Program-made: the position numbers and the translations under genes
Shown here: positions 35,420 to 46,648 of the stretch, piece by piece
How positions within the stretch are numbered: position 1 is the first letter of the stretch
How the letters are laid out: the number at the start of each line of letters is the position of its first letter
The notes under the pieces: generated by a model
The model's input: the letters and a program-made list of their open reading frames with translations, nothing else
Told to the model about the DNA's origin: nothing
Database searches by the model: none
Assembly: GCA_030704615.1 (NCBI GenBank)
Contig: CM060734.1
Location: 53,152,042-53,212,041 of the forward strand
Length of the DNA: 60,000 bases
Source: Takakia lepidozioides
Taxonomy: Eukaryota > Streptophyta > Takakiopsida > Takakiales > Takakiaceae
Reading direction: 5' to 3'

Positions 35420-36550
35420 TCATGGATGATGGATGAATGTGGGCTTCAGGGATGAAGGCATGTTTCAGCCGGAATCGGTCTTCCAGCACAATGCTACCCG
35501 CAAGAGCTTGCAGCGGATCGAGTGGCCAGGCTGTGGAGCCACTTTGGAAATGGCGGGGCCAGGTCTCTTGCAAGTGGTGGCTATGACGTCTTCCGAGCCA
35601 TGGGGGAAACCAATGAAAGGTGAAGGTTATTTTGGGTTATGCGTTGGGGTGATCTAGGCTTTCGAGGAATGAATACCGATGTAGCGATTCAATTTCCAGA
35701 GCGAAAGAGTAGATTGTGGGAATTCTTCGCCAGAATCCCTTAACATGATCTAGGAAATTAGGAGGTGCTGAGGATATGTTGGGTTGGTTGTATTAGATGC
35801 AGGGCAAGCAATGAGCGTCGACCAAATTTGGCTTGATTTCATGTCGAACCCTTCGGAGTGGTGGGACAACAGGTTTGAGAAGGTGTGGATATCTACATTT
35901 TCACCGGTCACTGTAGGTTTCAAGATAGAAAGTTCAAGGTGCTATTCTTCTTCGTAGGCTTCTTTTTGGAGTCTGGACTAGCTTGTTAGTTGCTTAGTTC
36001 TCGGAGAATAACGAATGGCTCTTGTGGTTGGCCAATCCACAATGATGTAGAAGTTGTTTGTTCAAAAGTTTGCCCTTTGTTGAAAATTATGTTTTTGGAA
36101 CTTCAGTGATCCTGGCCTTGTCCATAAGAGGCTGTGGTAAAAACGCTATAGGTGCTCAGCTGCACATTGGTGCTTTGTTCACAGAGAAGTCCAAGATCAC
36201 CCGATTTCAGACATAAGCAGACAAAGGAGGTACTTTGGGTTGAGAGTTGGTCAAACCCCCCTTGGGTGAAAGCAAGGCTAGCAGCCATGACACAAGATCT
36301 TGCCCAATCTGATGATGGTACTAATTTCAATGTGCGTCATGGCAGCCCAGGTCAAGAATACAATGGGTAGTGGTTTGATGATAAAGATGCATAGGTTCTA
36401 GTCTCAGAGATAGGATTGCTTCATTTCTTCTCAAAGTAGATGTGTGCAGTAATTTATGTGCAGCCCAAATTTCCCAGCATACTTAGCTTTCTTGGAGTTA
36501 TCTAGGAGCTTTCAAATAATTAATTGGACTTTAAACGATAAGTTCTTGAA
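35420..36550. other. Intergenic, 5' flank of the PPR gene
   Basis: No gene is seen. The last ~230 bases (36330-36560) resemble 54770-55016, the upstream flank of a PPR relic, including a phrase like gtcaagaatacaatgggta. Confidence 0.55.
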
Positions 36551-36560
36551 GTTACAAAGG

Positions 36561-36584
36561 ATGGCAGGGTTCAAACTTGCATAA
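36561..36584 (+). other. Upstream mini-ORF at the old PPR start position
   Basis: ATGGCAGGG opens a seven-codon frame ending in TAA, immediately before the PPR start at 36585. The relic at 55017 has ATGGCAGGG leading directly into PPR coding sequence, so this was probably the ancestral start and is now an upstream ORF. It could lower translation of the PPR gene. Confidence 0.5.
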
Positions 36585-39092
36585 ATGTTTACTGGATATC
36601 AGATTGGTGGCAGGGGTGGTAGCTCTCTCAAAACCGCTGCACCAGAGAGAGTCAAGAGGAGCTCTTTTAGCACTCCTGGGGATGTGAAAAGACTGTGTAA
36701 AGAGGGACAATTGAAAGAGGCACTGCAGCTTTTGAACCAACCTGACACTTGGGTGGACTCCGACACTTATGTCTGTCTCTTGCGGTGGTGCATCAACAAG
36801 AAAGCCCTAGCTGAAGGTAAACAGGTGCACACCCACATCAACCAAAGCGGATTTAAGCCAAAAATGTTTCTATTCAACACCCTCATCAACATGTATACCA
36901 AATGCAGGAGTGTGGTTGATGCACGCCAAGTGTTTGACGAAATGCCTGAACGAAACATGTTTACATGGACTATGATGATGGCAGGATATGCCAAACATCA
37001 GCATGCTGAGGAAGCTTTCAAGCTCTATGAGCAAATGATACAGGGAGGGGTGACGATCGACAGGGTAGGATTCATTTGTGTTCTTAGTGCCTGTACCAGT
37101 CTTGGAGCCCTGGAGAAGGGCAAGCAGGTCCATGCTGACATCATCAAAGCTGGAATTACGTCATATGTAAATTTGGGGAACGCACTTGTTGACATGTACT
37201 CCAAATGTGGGAGCCTAAAGGATGCTCGGGGAGTGTTTGACAACATGCCTAAGCGAGATTGGGTGTCGTGGAATGCAATGATTGCAGGATATGCTCAGCA
37301 TGGGTCTGGTGGAGAGGCTTTGAAAGTCTACGAGCAAATGCAACGAGAAGGGGTGATGCCTGATGGTGTTACATTCATTGGCGTTCTCAATGGTTGTGCC
37401 AGCCTAGGTGCCCTAGAAAAGGGAAAACAGATTCATGCTGACATCGTCAAAGCTGGAATTGCATCATATATCAATTTGGAAAATGCGCTTCTAGACATGT
37501 ATGTCAAGTGCGGGAGCGTAGAGGATGCTTGTGAACTGTTGAAAAAAATGCCGAAACGGGACGTGGTCTCATGGACCACGCTGATTGCAGGATATGTTCA
37601 GCTGGAGTGCGGTTGGAACGCTTTGAACATCTATGAGCAAATGCAACAGGAAGGGGTGGTACCTGACAGGATCACATTTATTTGTGTTCTCACTGCATGT
37701 GCGAGCCTACGAGTCCTGGAAAAGGGCAAGCAGATTCATGCTGACATCATCAAATATGAAATTCAGCCATGCATAAAACTGGAGACTGCGCTCATTGACA
37801 TGTATGCCAAATGTGGGAGCATAGAGGATGCCCATCAAGTGTTCAACAATATGCCTAGGCGAGATGTTGTTTCATGGACTGCATTGATCGCGGGCTACGC
37901 ACAGCAGGGATGTGGTATGGAGGCTTTGGAAATCTATGAACAAATGCAGCAGGAACGGGTGATTCCCAACTCTGCCACATTCATTGGCATTCTCTCTGGG
38001 TGTGCCTACCTAGGGGCCCTGGAAAAAGGCAAGCAGGTCCATGCTGACATCTTGAAATTGGGAATACCCTCAGATATTAACTTGGATACTGCCCTTGTTG
38101 ACATGTATGCCAAATGTGGAAGCCTAAAAGATGCACGTCGAGTGTTTGACATGATGGCTAGGCAAGATGTGGTGTCATGGAGTGCCATGATCTCAGGGTA
38201 TGCCCAACATGGTTTTGGAGGGGAAACCCTCCACCTATTTCAACAGATGCAACAGGAAGCGGTGAAGCCGCATAGTATCACTTTCACTTCTATTCTCTCT
38301 GCATGTGGCCATGTGGGCCTAGTGGATGAAGGCCGACACTTCTTTGCTTGCATGAGTCGAGACCATGGCCTCACACCTACAGTTGAGCATTTTGGCTGCA
38401 TGGTAGACCTTCTTGGCCGTGCTGGGCAATTCGATGAGGCGGAGGACTTCATCAAGAAAATGCCTATCCAACCAGATACTGCAATATGGGGAGCCTTGCT
38501 TGGCGCCTGCAGAATTCATGGCAAACTAGAGCTAGCAGAGCATGCCGCAAATTGCATTCTCCAGCTGGATCCGCAGGATCCTGCAGCTTACGTACAGCTA
38601 TCCAATATCTATGCTGCAGCTGGCAGGTGGGACGACAAGGTAAGGGTCAGAAAAATGATGGAGGACAGGGGTGTTACAAAGGAGCCCGGTTGCAGCTGCA
38701 TCGAGGTCAACAACCATGTGCATGCATTTGTTGCAGAAGACAAACTCCATCCACAGATTGACGAAATCCACACGGAGTTGAAGAGATTGTCCGGACGGAT
38801 GAAAGAGGCTGGGTATGTGCCTGACACACACTTTGTAGTGCACAATACAGAGGAGGAGCAAAAGGAATTTTCTCTTTGCCACCACAGCGAGAGGCTAGCT
38901 ATTGCTTTTGGTCTCATCAGCACACCCCCTGGAACACCAATCCGTGTAATCAAGAACCTTCGTGTGTGTGGCGACTGCCACACTGCCACCAAGCTTATCT
39001 CACTGGTTGTTGGGAGAGAAGTCATAGTGCGGGATGCCAGACGCTTCCACCACTTCCGAAACGGCTCTTGTTCTTGTGGGGATTACTGGTGA
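36585..39092 (+). CDS. PLS-class PPR protein with E and DYW domains (835 aa)
   Basis: The gene is intronless with an ATG at 36585. About five PLS triplets of ~101 residues follow an N-terminal block. Typical pieces are [37 protein letters not shown] and RDVVSWTALIAGYAQQG. The E region (RHFFACMSRDHGLTPTVEHF) precedes a PG-box-like GCSCIEV at residues 702-708, where the usual Trp is Cys. The DYW deaminase has HSE at 767-769, CGDCH at 795-799 and the terminal CSCGDYW. The expected role is site-specific C-to-U editing of organelle RNA; the target is unknown. It is a close paralog of the 23.1 kb gene and of the relics at 53.6 and 55.0 kb. Confidence 0.94.
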   Translation: MFTGYQIGGRGGSSLKTAAPERVKRSSFSTPGDVKRLCKEGQLKEALQLLNQPDTWVDSDTYVCLLRWCINKKALAEGKQVHTHINQSGFKPKMFLFNTLINMYTKCRSVVDARQVFDEMPERNMFTWTMMMAGYAKHQHAEEAFKLYEQMIQGGVTIDRVGFICVLSACTSLGALEKGKQVHADIIKAGITSYVNLGNALVDMYSKCGSLKDARGVFDNMPKRDWVSWNAMIAGYAQHGSGGEALKVYEQMQREGVMPDGVTFIGVLNGCASLGALEKGKQIHADIVKAGIASYINLENALLDMYVKCGSVEDACELLKKMPKRDVVSWTTLIAGYVQLECGWNALNIYEQMQQEGVVPDRITFICVLTACASLRVLEKGKQIHADIIKYEIQPCIKLETALIDMYAKCGSIEDAHQVFNNMPRRDVVSWTALIAGYAQQGCGMEALEIYEQMQQERVIPNSATFIGILSGCAYLGALEKGKQVHADILKLGIPSDINLDTALVDMYAKCGSLKDARRVFDMMARQDVVSWSAMISGYAQHGFGGETLHLFQQMQQEAVKPHSITFTSILSACGHVGLVDEGRHFFACMSRDHGLTPTVEHFGCMVDLLGRAGQFDEAEDFIKKMPIQPDTAIWGALLGACRIHGKLELAEHAANCILQLDPQDPAAYVQLSNIYAAAGRWDDKVRVRKMMEDRGVTKEPGCSCIEVNNHVHAFVAEDKLHPQIDEIHTELKRLSGRMKEAGYVPDTHFVVHNTEEEQKEFSLCHHSERLAIAFGLISTPPGTPIRVIKNLRVCGDCHTATKLISLVVGREVIVRDARRFHHFRNGSCSCGDYW

Positions 39093-40327
39093 ATCAAGCA
39101 ACATTCCTGGCATTCTTTGAGACAATGGCGCATAATTTATTTTTCACAAGCTCACCGGAAAGATTGCCCCCTCCCAATCAATGCACCATCGCATCAACAC
39201 TCTGCATTTCATTTCATTCTGTCCCAAAAATCATCTCATTCCATTTGCTTCCCATGGATCTACCAGACCCTCTTGCAGACCCCACAGGGCTGCAGCTCTG
39301 TGGGTCCTGCAACCATGGCTATGGCTATGGGCGGGCCCATAGCCATGGGTTGTCGTTCGCGCTGCCCGTAACTGCCCGGGCGGGAAGAGAGAGAGAGAGA
39401 GAGCGGGAGGGCCATGTGGCGGTTGTGGTGTGAGGGGTGAACAGTTGGTGGAGGAGAGGATGGAGACAAATGGCGACAAAACGAGAGAGGACCGAGTCGA
39501 GGGTAGAGTCGAAGAGGGGAAAGGGAAGGGAGGGTGGTGGAGAGTAGCTCTAGGCCGGGAGGGATGTTTGAATGTGTTAACAGCGGGAGAGAGGAGAGAA
39601 TGGCCCACCACACCAGCAAGCAGTGAAGCTGTATTCGTGCTTACGGATTACAACTTGGGTGGTGTCTGCTTTGTGAGATCTCGGTGTAGGTGCTGGAGGG
39701 AAACGTGCGTTTGAATGAAAGGTTTGTGTTTCTATGCTGAAGCCGTTGGTTTGTTTTCCTGTTCGGTAGCTCTCTTGTTATTGCACCCTTTTCTTCTCGC
39801 AAGAACGAAATTGACAGAGCCTTGTTTTGTTTGGGGATGTGAAAGCCGAGAGGTAGAGAGCACTGTAACGGGATTGTCAGACACTTTCTTGAAGCTGATT
39901 TCTTGTAGTTTTCTTCTACACGGGTAGTCTTCAGCTGTTTCCACACTATCTCGCAGGTCTTCCTTCCTGATGTTTGGCGTTTTCTTACTGTGTTGGTTTA
40001 ATTGTTGCAGCAACATGGTCATTGTGTGAACACAGTAGATTGCCTGGACATAGTAGCACTGCTCAAACGCCGTAATCGTCGCTCAATACTACCAGAGTAA
40101 ATCGCAGACGAATGAAGACAATTGCAGCAAACCGCTCCGGGCAGTTGCTAGGCTAGATTCGCAGCTGCCATTGTGCCAAGGTCGTCAACCATCACCTCAA
40201 TTTGGAAAGTGAGTCATATCCCTACTTGTAAATGTAGCGTTAAAATGTTCCAGTGTAGACTTTGATGAGGATAGTGTATTCTGAACTTTATCCTGTAGCT
40301 TCAATCCTTTTCCTTTAGCCGCTGATC
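39093..40327 (+). promoter_or_regulatory. Flank and probable leader of the 40.3 kb gene; GA-rich tract and hairpin
   Basis: A hairpin-forming inverted repeat around 39313-39355 (arms like CTATGGGC and GCCCATAG, then CCATGG) is followed by a GA run at 39390-39405. The sequence tttcctttag at 40310-40319, just before the ATG at 40328, looks like a splice acceptor. This suggests a leader intron whose donor may be at about 40208. No coding frame is supported here. Confidence 0.35.
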
Positions 40328-41104
40328 ATGGACCGATCCAAGGCTGTTAGCTATGTACAATCTCAACAATCCAGAGCACCAGGGATCTCCTCAGAGCCTC
40401 TGGAGCAAACAGAGTCTGCCTCCTATGAACATGTCCAGCAGTGCAAGGACTTAGGGTTGCAACCAGGGTCCCTTGATGCAGGGATGAAAGAACCAGAAGC
40501 TTGTCTCCAGCAATTGGGCGACCTGGAATTACAATCAGGGTCCCACGAGCTGCGTGAAGAGTTGCAGGGACTGCCGGACATCGGACACCTGCAGGATGAA
40601 ATTCTGTTTCAAGAACTTGTCGCGCAGTTATTGTTGAGCAGTCATCTGCAAGGGGATGGTAGACTCGGGTCCGGGGAACTTGTGCAACTGCGGAGACTTT
40701 TCCAAGAAACTAGAGGAAGATTTAAGGTGGATTCGCAGGTTGAAGTGAAAGGGCTAGAAGCTGAAATGAGAGATTTGAAGGTCCAAGGAGCAGATGGGGA
40801 GGCGCAGTGTAAGGGAAGGAAGGGAAGACTGAGGTACGTAGAAGGCAACGAATATTTGCAAATGGAAAGGAGGGCGGCCTTGTCGCCCGATCTCAGTGCA
40901 ACTGTTGATGAAGATCTGCAAACAAAGCTTCGTCTAGTAGAGATGAACACTGAAGAAGATAGGCCAGAGATTGACAGCCAGCAATCCGGTGGAAAGAGGC
41001 GAACATGCTTTGGCGGCACAATCTCAAAGCCTGACATCAAGAGAAGTAGAAGTAATTTTTCAACCTTCACGAATTTGATTTTGGAAAACTTAGAAACACG
41101 ATGA
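40328..41104 (+). CDS. Unrecognised 258-aa protein
   Basis: The ATG follows a likely splice acceptor, and the frame of 258 codons ends in TGA with AATAAA 50 bases downstream, so this is a plausible expressed gene. The protein is hydrophilic and rich in Gln, Glu, Leu and Arg. Charged, Leu-rich stretches (QDEILFQELVAQLLL, KGLEAEMRDLKV) could form coiled coils. The basic C-terminal part GGKRRTC and DIKRSRSN could serve as a nuclear signal. No signal peptide, membrane segment or known domain is seen, and no function is proposed. Confidence 0.6.
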   Translation: MDRSKAVSYVQSQQSRAPGISSEPLEQTESASYEHVQQCKDLGLQPGSLDAGMKEPEACLQQLGDLELQSGSHELREELQGLPDIGHLQDEILFQELVAQLLLSSHLQGDGRLGSGELVQLRRLFQETRGRFKVDSQVEVKGLEAEMRDLKVQGADGEAQCKGRKGRLRYVEGNEYLQMERRAALSPDLSATVDEDLQTKLRLVEMNTEEDRPEIDSQQSGGKRRTCFGGTISKPDIKRSRSNFSTFTNLILENLETR

Positions 41105-41155
41105 GACCAACACTTTTCAGTTTGGTTGCTGCTGTGGCAATGCAGACAGTGTGTC

Positions 41156-41161
41156 AATAAA
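41156..41161 (+). terminator. Poly(A) signal AATAAA
   Basis: A canonical AATAAA lies 52 bases after the stop codon of the 258-aa ORF, followed by a T/G-rich stretch. Confidence 0.6.
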
Positions 41162-41179
41162 ACTTGTATATTCAAAGCA

Positions 41180-42880
41180 GAATGATCACTCTAATCCGCA
41201 CATCTGTTCTCCATAAGCTTACCCTGGATTGACAGGTTGAGGTTTTGGGTCATGGTGTGAGGGCTGCATCATGCCTTGTGAATCTGTTTGAGAGCAAAGA
41301 CAAAACCTCATTGACTTATGAGCCAACCACCGACTGATCTGTGGAAGCATCATCACAGCAACACTGCAAGATCTAAGCAAGCACTGAAAAGGAGACACAG
41401 CAGGATAGATTACAATGATGATTGTCACCCTCTTCCAGAACTTCACATTATGGAATCAAACGTTCTTATCTGTACATAAACATGCAGTAGCTTGTGGGTG
41501 TTAGTAATTGCGTTCTTTTAATCCAATTGTCCCAGCAAGTGATTGTCCCTAGGACATCTTTGCTTACAGGACCATCCTACCTTAGTTTTTCTGTCGCAAC
41601 CATGCAGAGGCTACAAGAAGTTCCATGTACGAACCAAGTTGCACTGTGACATGCACATGAACTGCACACTAAAATCCTGGTACTATTGACACAAAAACTC
41701 GATGAGGACATTCTAATTGATTACAACACCTTTGAACCCTTCCCTGACAGCTGAAACGAGTGCAGGAGAACTGGGAAGTAGGGAGATTTGGCTCAGATCA
41801 CCACAATGTTTCAGACTAACTAATGATCAGATTCAGCCTTCCTCAAGCTAGTTTGAGGAGCTCCAGACAAACATAAGATCCTCAAAAAACCTTTGGCGAA
41901 AGAATAATCAAACTACAGCTTAACAGAAAGACAGATGGCCATGTGGAACATCAACATTTCGCCAGATAATAAAACGTACAGGTATCAGATCTCTTTGATT
42001 CTTGCCACATCTGGTCATCATTACAATTTCCGACCCAGAGCAGACACTTCACTAAACTTAGTGGCCGCTTGCGCTAAAACGCACATGAACTGCTATGCAT
42101 AAACCTTGGAACAGGCCTTGCACCTGCAATTTTGGTGGGTAAAGGGGGGTGAGTGATCCTGGAGGACGATCTGCCTCTGGACCCACCATAATGGCAGGTG
42201 TGAAGACTGCTCCAAAGCATAATGGATTGCAATTGCCAGCTTCTGGTTTTGTTAACCATAAACAACCTGTAGAAGTCTACGGGCCCATTCCGCCATGGCA
42301 TAATCAGCCACTGGACCGGTACGCCACAGTAAGCAAGGGCAAATGATACTGCTTTTTTCTTCAATCCTCTTCAAAATTGACAGAATCAGCAAGTGCCATT
42401 ATGCTCTCACAATATTCAGGAGAACTGAGTCTTCAGATTGGGAGGGCATTAAAGACTTCGCACACCTCCTGCCTGGACTTCCTGGAAGTTTCGAAAATAC
42501 CCTAAGACTGCAGCCAGCACTGCTTCACTGGGATCACTTTCAGAAACTATGAGAATTGTCAACACCCCTTCAAACCTGTTCAAGAGCGATCCTCCTGCAG
42601 ATCTAGGCAGGAAAGAATCCAAAGGCAGGCCAGGGCCACATAAAAGCAGGATTGGTCAGCACACACTGTCTGAGATGAGGGATGTATTCCCATTCAAGAT
42701 CGTGTTGCTCTTATGCCCCGTATACCACGCTTTCCTTCATTACTCCTCGGTCGTCAGTAGCCAAGTTAGCCATTACTTCACATCAATTGGGACAGCAACA
42801 GGAACTCTAAGCTCGCACCAAGTCTGTTAGCTCGACAGACACGTAGCACACTAAAATTCGCAGAGTCGCTGAGGATGCAC
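41180..42880. other. Intergenic between convergent genes
   Basis: No supported gene. Short ORFs lack family features. The right edge is presumably the cyclin T 3' UTR. Confidence 0.5.
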
Positions 42881-42883
42881 CAA

Positions 42884-45800
42884 TCACGACCCATTTACAC
42901 ATGGGACTTGGCTGAGTGGCACATTGTCATTGTTGACAGAATGTGAGGCATCCCTGTGTCCACTCCCATGTTCAAGGCGTGCCTTCTTGTGATCAGGCTC
43001 TGAGAAATCCTTGTCTGCATAATAACGGCACTCCCCTTCCGGCCAATATTGGTAGGAGTTATGCTGCGAGGAAGACTGGTGATTGTAATGATCTCGACCA
43101 TTTGCTGCATGCACATACCCGTCTCTGCGTGCAGGGGTTTCCCAACGGGTTACATGATGAGAGTTTATGCCACCCACAGGACAAGTATCGAGCACATGGG
43201 GTCTCTTGCGTCTTTCGGTGTTTAGTCCATCTAAGCTTGCCCTTGCTGGTTTGGATTCTTCGACTGCACATGTGGCTTCAGAGCTTCCAACATCCACCGT
43301 CTCTCTCTTGATGGAGATTTCAGTTGTTTTTGTTGTAACTTTTGTCGTAACTTTCGTTGTTACTTTGATATCCATGGGTGCTGGTTTACTCTCAACCATA
43401 TCCTCCCCCTCCTCCAGCGATGACCGAGCCTCTGTCACCTCTCCAGTCCCGGCGGGCATATCCACAAACTTGCTCGGTTTCCTGTCCTCTGGAAACTCTG
43501 TCTTCACAGCTGGCAGCAGGGTTGGACAGGAGTGCCCATTGGCGAGGGTAGGTCCATCCACTGCTGTCTGGCCAGCTGGCACTCCTTTCATTTTGTTGTT
43601 GGGCCCTGCACTGGAGCTGGGGTCACTCATCCGTGAGCCTGTCCCTGATTTGTTCTGCTCATACAGTTGAAGCATCTGATTGCTCACTTCTGCACTCAGC
43701 ACCACAACCACCTCTTTAGTGCAGCTGCCCATAAACACAGGAACACAGGTTTGGCTGTAACATAATAACTATGTCCGCCCTATGTCAATAAGCACTTAGA
43801 CAATTTGCACAATCTTGGCTCCAGACCCCACTAACCAATGCCACAGGAGACCATGCAATTTCAAGAGGGGATCTCCCACAATGTTGTGACATTAAAAATT
43901 TGCCCTAATAGTAAACCACATTCTCATGGACAGGAAATCCATAACGAGAGAGGGATGGGAGACATACCTTCCAGTTGTCGGGGTGTCACATCAAACTCTT
44001 GCCACCACACCTTGTCCCCATCGGAAGGCAGCTTGACCTTAAGGAACTTGGCTGCAAGAAATATTGCCCCCGCAGCAATGTGGTGTGGCTTAAACTGCAG
44101 GCACAGCGAAGTGCGCAGCCTGCACATTCCCTCCACTGTCTCACTCCAGTGTTCACAGAGAGGAGACATTTGGACAAGGAAGGGGGGTGGAGAGAGACCA
44201 CAGACACAAGCTTCCTCAAACACGGGCTACTTTGATCTCCCTACACCCAATACATGTTAACCAATGGATAACAAAGAAGCCTGTTTCCCTTCAAAGGGCA
44301 CTCAGTATTCCTGGCACAGGAACACCAAAAATCCTCCCTAGGAGAGCACTGCTGGAGCAAACACTGCCTGGGAAACCGCATTGAGCTCCGAAGAGCAAGT
44401 GTTCCTCTGAAAGGTGAGCTTACCCATCATTCACAAAGTTCCAGGCCACTTGGGCAAGCGTGTTTGCAGCCACATTGAAATTTTTAATGGCTGCAACAAG
44501 CGGCTTGTAGGGGTGATGGATATTTAGATCAAATCCCAGTGTAGTAAGCACCAGCCGCTCACCCAACAGCACTCGCTCCTTCTCCATCTCATATACCTCC
44601 TGCACCACCCGTAACTCATCATCATCAGTCCACATAGCCTTGGCCATCATGAATCCTAAGGCACTTCCACAGACATTACTATTACCATCATCTCCATCTG
44701 ATTTTGCAAATGCTTGTCACGGTGGTGATTGCTGAACTATAGTAGGAGTCTAGACTGAGAGACCACTGGAGAAAAAGTCATCAAAAGGGTGGTATAAAGA
44801 CCCCCAAGTCCTTGCTGATCAACACAGATTACCTGCCACTGTGAAAGATGGGCAGGGAGTGGGAAATTGCTGAAGGGGCAAAGATCCAAAATATCGGTCC
44901 CTGAATAATACCAAGCTCACATGCCAACAACACCCTGATGGAGTCTTAAGGGGGTATCTAAACTACATATAGTACTTTTAAGCTGACAAAATTATCTAGA
45001 AAAGCTACACTGACAGGTTATACACAAGCAAAACCACTAACAGCAAGGACAAGGGAAGTTACCTTCTGCTTGATTCGCTGCACAGCGGCTGGGTCCTTCT
45101 TAAAACGAATCTCATATGACACCAAGATAACATCACGTAGAGGCCTGGGTGTCTCCTCAACTTTCCCCGCTATGAACATGCATATGGTTGCAACCATCTG
45201 CCACCTCAAATATTTGCAGATACCAACTATTAGAAGTCTGTCCATCTGTCTGTTGCCCATGCCCTCACACCCACCTCCTTTTCTCAAATCTTCAGAGACG
45301 GGTGGTCAGTGTCGGGAAAGTGCATAGAAAATTCATTTCCACTCTGTGTGAAACCAAAGGGTAATCACTTTACAGCTTCATGTTGACAGAAAGGACGCGG
45401 AAGACAATATACCAGAAAAAAACTGGCTTCTCTGCACTTACCAAAGGTGTGGAGAAACATATTTCATGACAGTATGATAACACACAGCAATAAGTGAGGG
45501 CTGCACTAAATGCTGACAGGCATATTCATCTACCATGGAGGCTCAAAGAGCCAGACCTCCTCCACATCAGGGAAGTATCAAGGAACACAAAAGAATTCTC
45601 TGCTAGGAGCAGGTTACAGGCCTATGCAATTGACATAAGTCACATTAAGGCTTGCCCTTACAAATACTCACATGTCTGTCATTCTTGTGATGGGACTGGC
45701 GCAGGAAGAAGCGGTGACAGAAAACAATGGCAGTAGCAATAGTCACTTGAGGCCTGCCAGCATTCCATGATTCACCCACGTCAACCCTCTGCAATCCTTT

Positions 45801-46648
45801 CTCATTCAATAGACTTTCATAACTTGCTGGTACATGGTGAACTGAGGTTCTCCTTCCACACAAATGATACTGCCAACAAAAGGAGAAAGCCTACCCATCC
45901 AAATGCTCAAGAGATGGTCGTCAGATGATAGGAGCGAGAGACTCCAAACCAGGTGGGTTTTCAAAACACCAATATGACATAAGATAGCTAGGGTTTGTTG
46001 ACTGGATTGTTATGAGCTTGCTCCACTGACACAATCAGTGTTTAAAGTCGTGCTTCACCCAATGGCAGAACTAGTGCCATCACTATGAGGCTGATGTTAA
46101 CACATCTGGTTTACATATTAAATATTTGTTGGAACTTGAGATAGGCAACGTGTGAGGGAATACTGCGAGGAAACTGTCTATAAAACTGCAGGAAACACCA
46201 CAACAACCTAGGACTGAAGAAGCTTTTCCTAGCCTCCCGATAATTACACCAAAACGGGCACTCCCGATACTGACTGACTTGCATACCCTTACCTGGAACT
46301 AGGAGAACCCTCCTTGTCAAGGGCAATATGAAACAAAAAGTCTCCAAAAACTGAGGCGGCACATAGGGTATGGAGAAGTATCCAGGCGTCATAGTAGTAT
46401 AGAAGAGAATTGGCTTACACTTTGAGGCGCATGCCAAGATCCTGTAAGAAAGTACAATACGATTTGCGGAAATACGTCTCCTTCTTCAAATCAATCCCAT
46501 CCTTTCTTGAAGGCGAGTGCTTCTCTATCTCCTCCCTTGCAAAGTACCAGTTAGAACTGGAAAGGTCAGGCTCCTCTAGATTGCCAGTCATAGTGTTCGA
46601 CCCGGTCGCCACCAGTGCCAACTGTGCCCCTTGCAGTAAGTCCACCAT
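42884..46648 (-). CDS. CYCT1: Cyclin T (P-TEFb cyclin), six exons, 526 aa
   Basis: Exons 46648-46419, 45753-45672, 45197-45063, 44599-44424, 44119-43968 and 43689-42884 join in phase at GT-AG sites. The first ATG of the open frame is 46648. The cyclin fold is complete: [84 protein letters not shown] and [20 protein letters not shown]. These match plant cyclin T, partner of CDKC/CDK9, which phosphorylates the RNA polymerase II C-terminal domain to promote elongation in the nucleus. The last exon holds a disordered tail with a KVTT repeat (about 43370-43320) and a His-, Arg- and Lys-rich end. Introns measure 665, 474, 463, 304 and 278 bp. Confidence 0.95.

Noticed and set aside
34051-35573. Recurring minus-strand ORFs of 75-141 codons as a possible gene family
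   Set aside because: They are translations of the same ~360 bp tandem unit and shift with unit length; there is no domain and no ATG context.
42943-44260. Plus-strand ORFs of 122-167 codons over the cyclin T exons
   Set aside because: They are antisense to conserved cyclin T coding sequence with phase-consistent introns.
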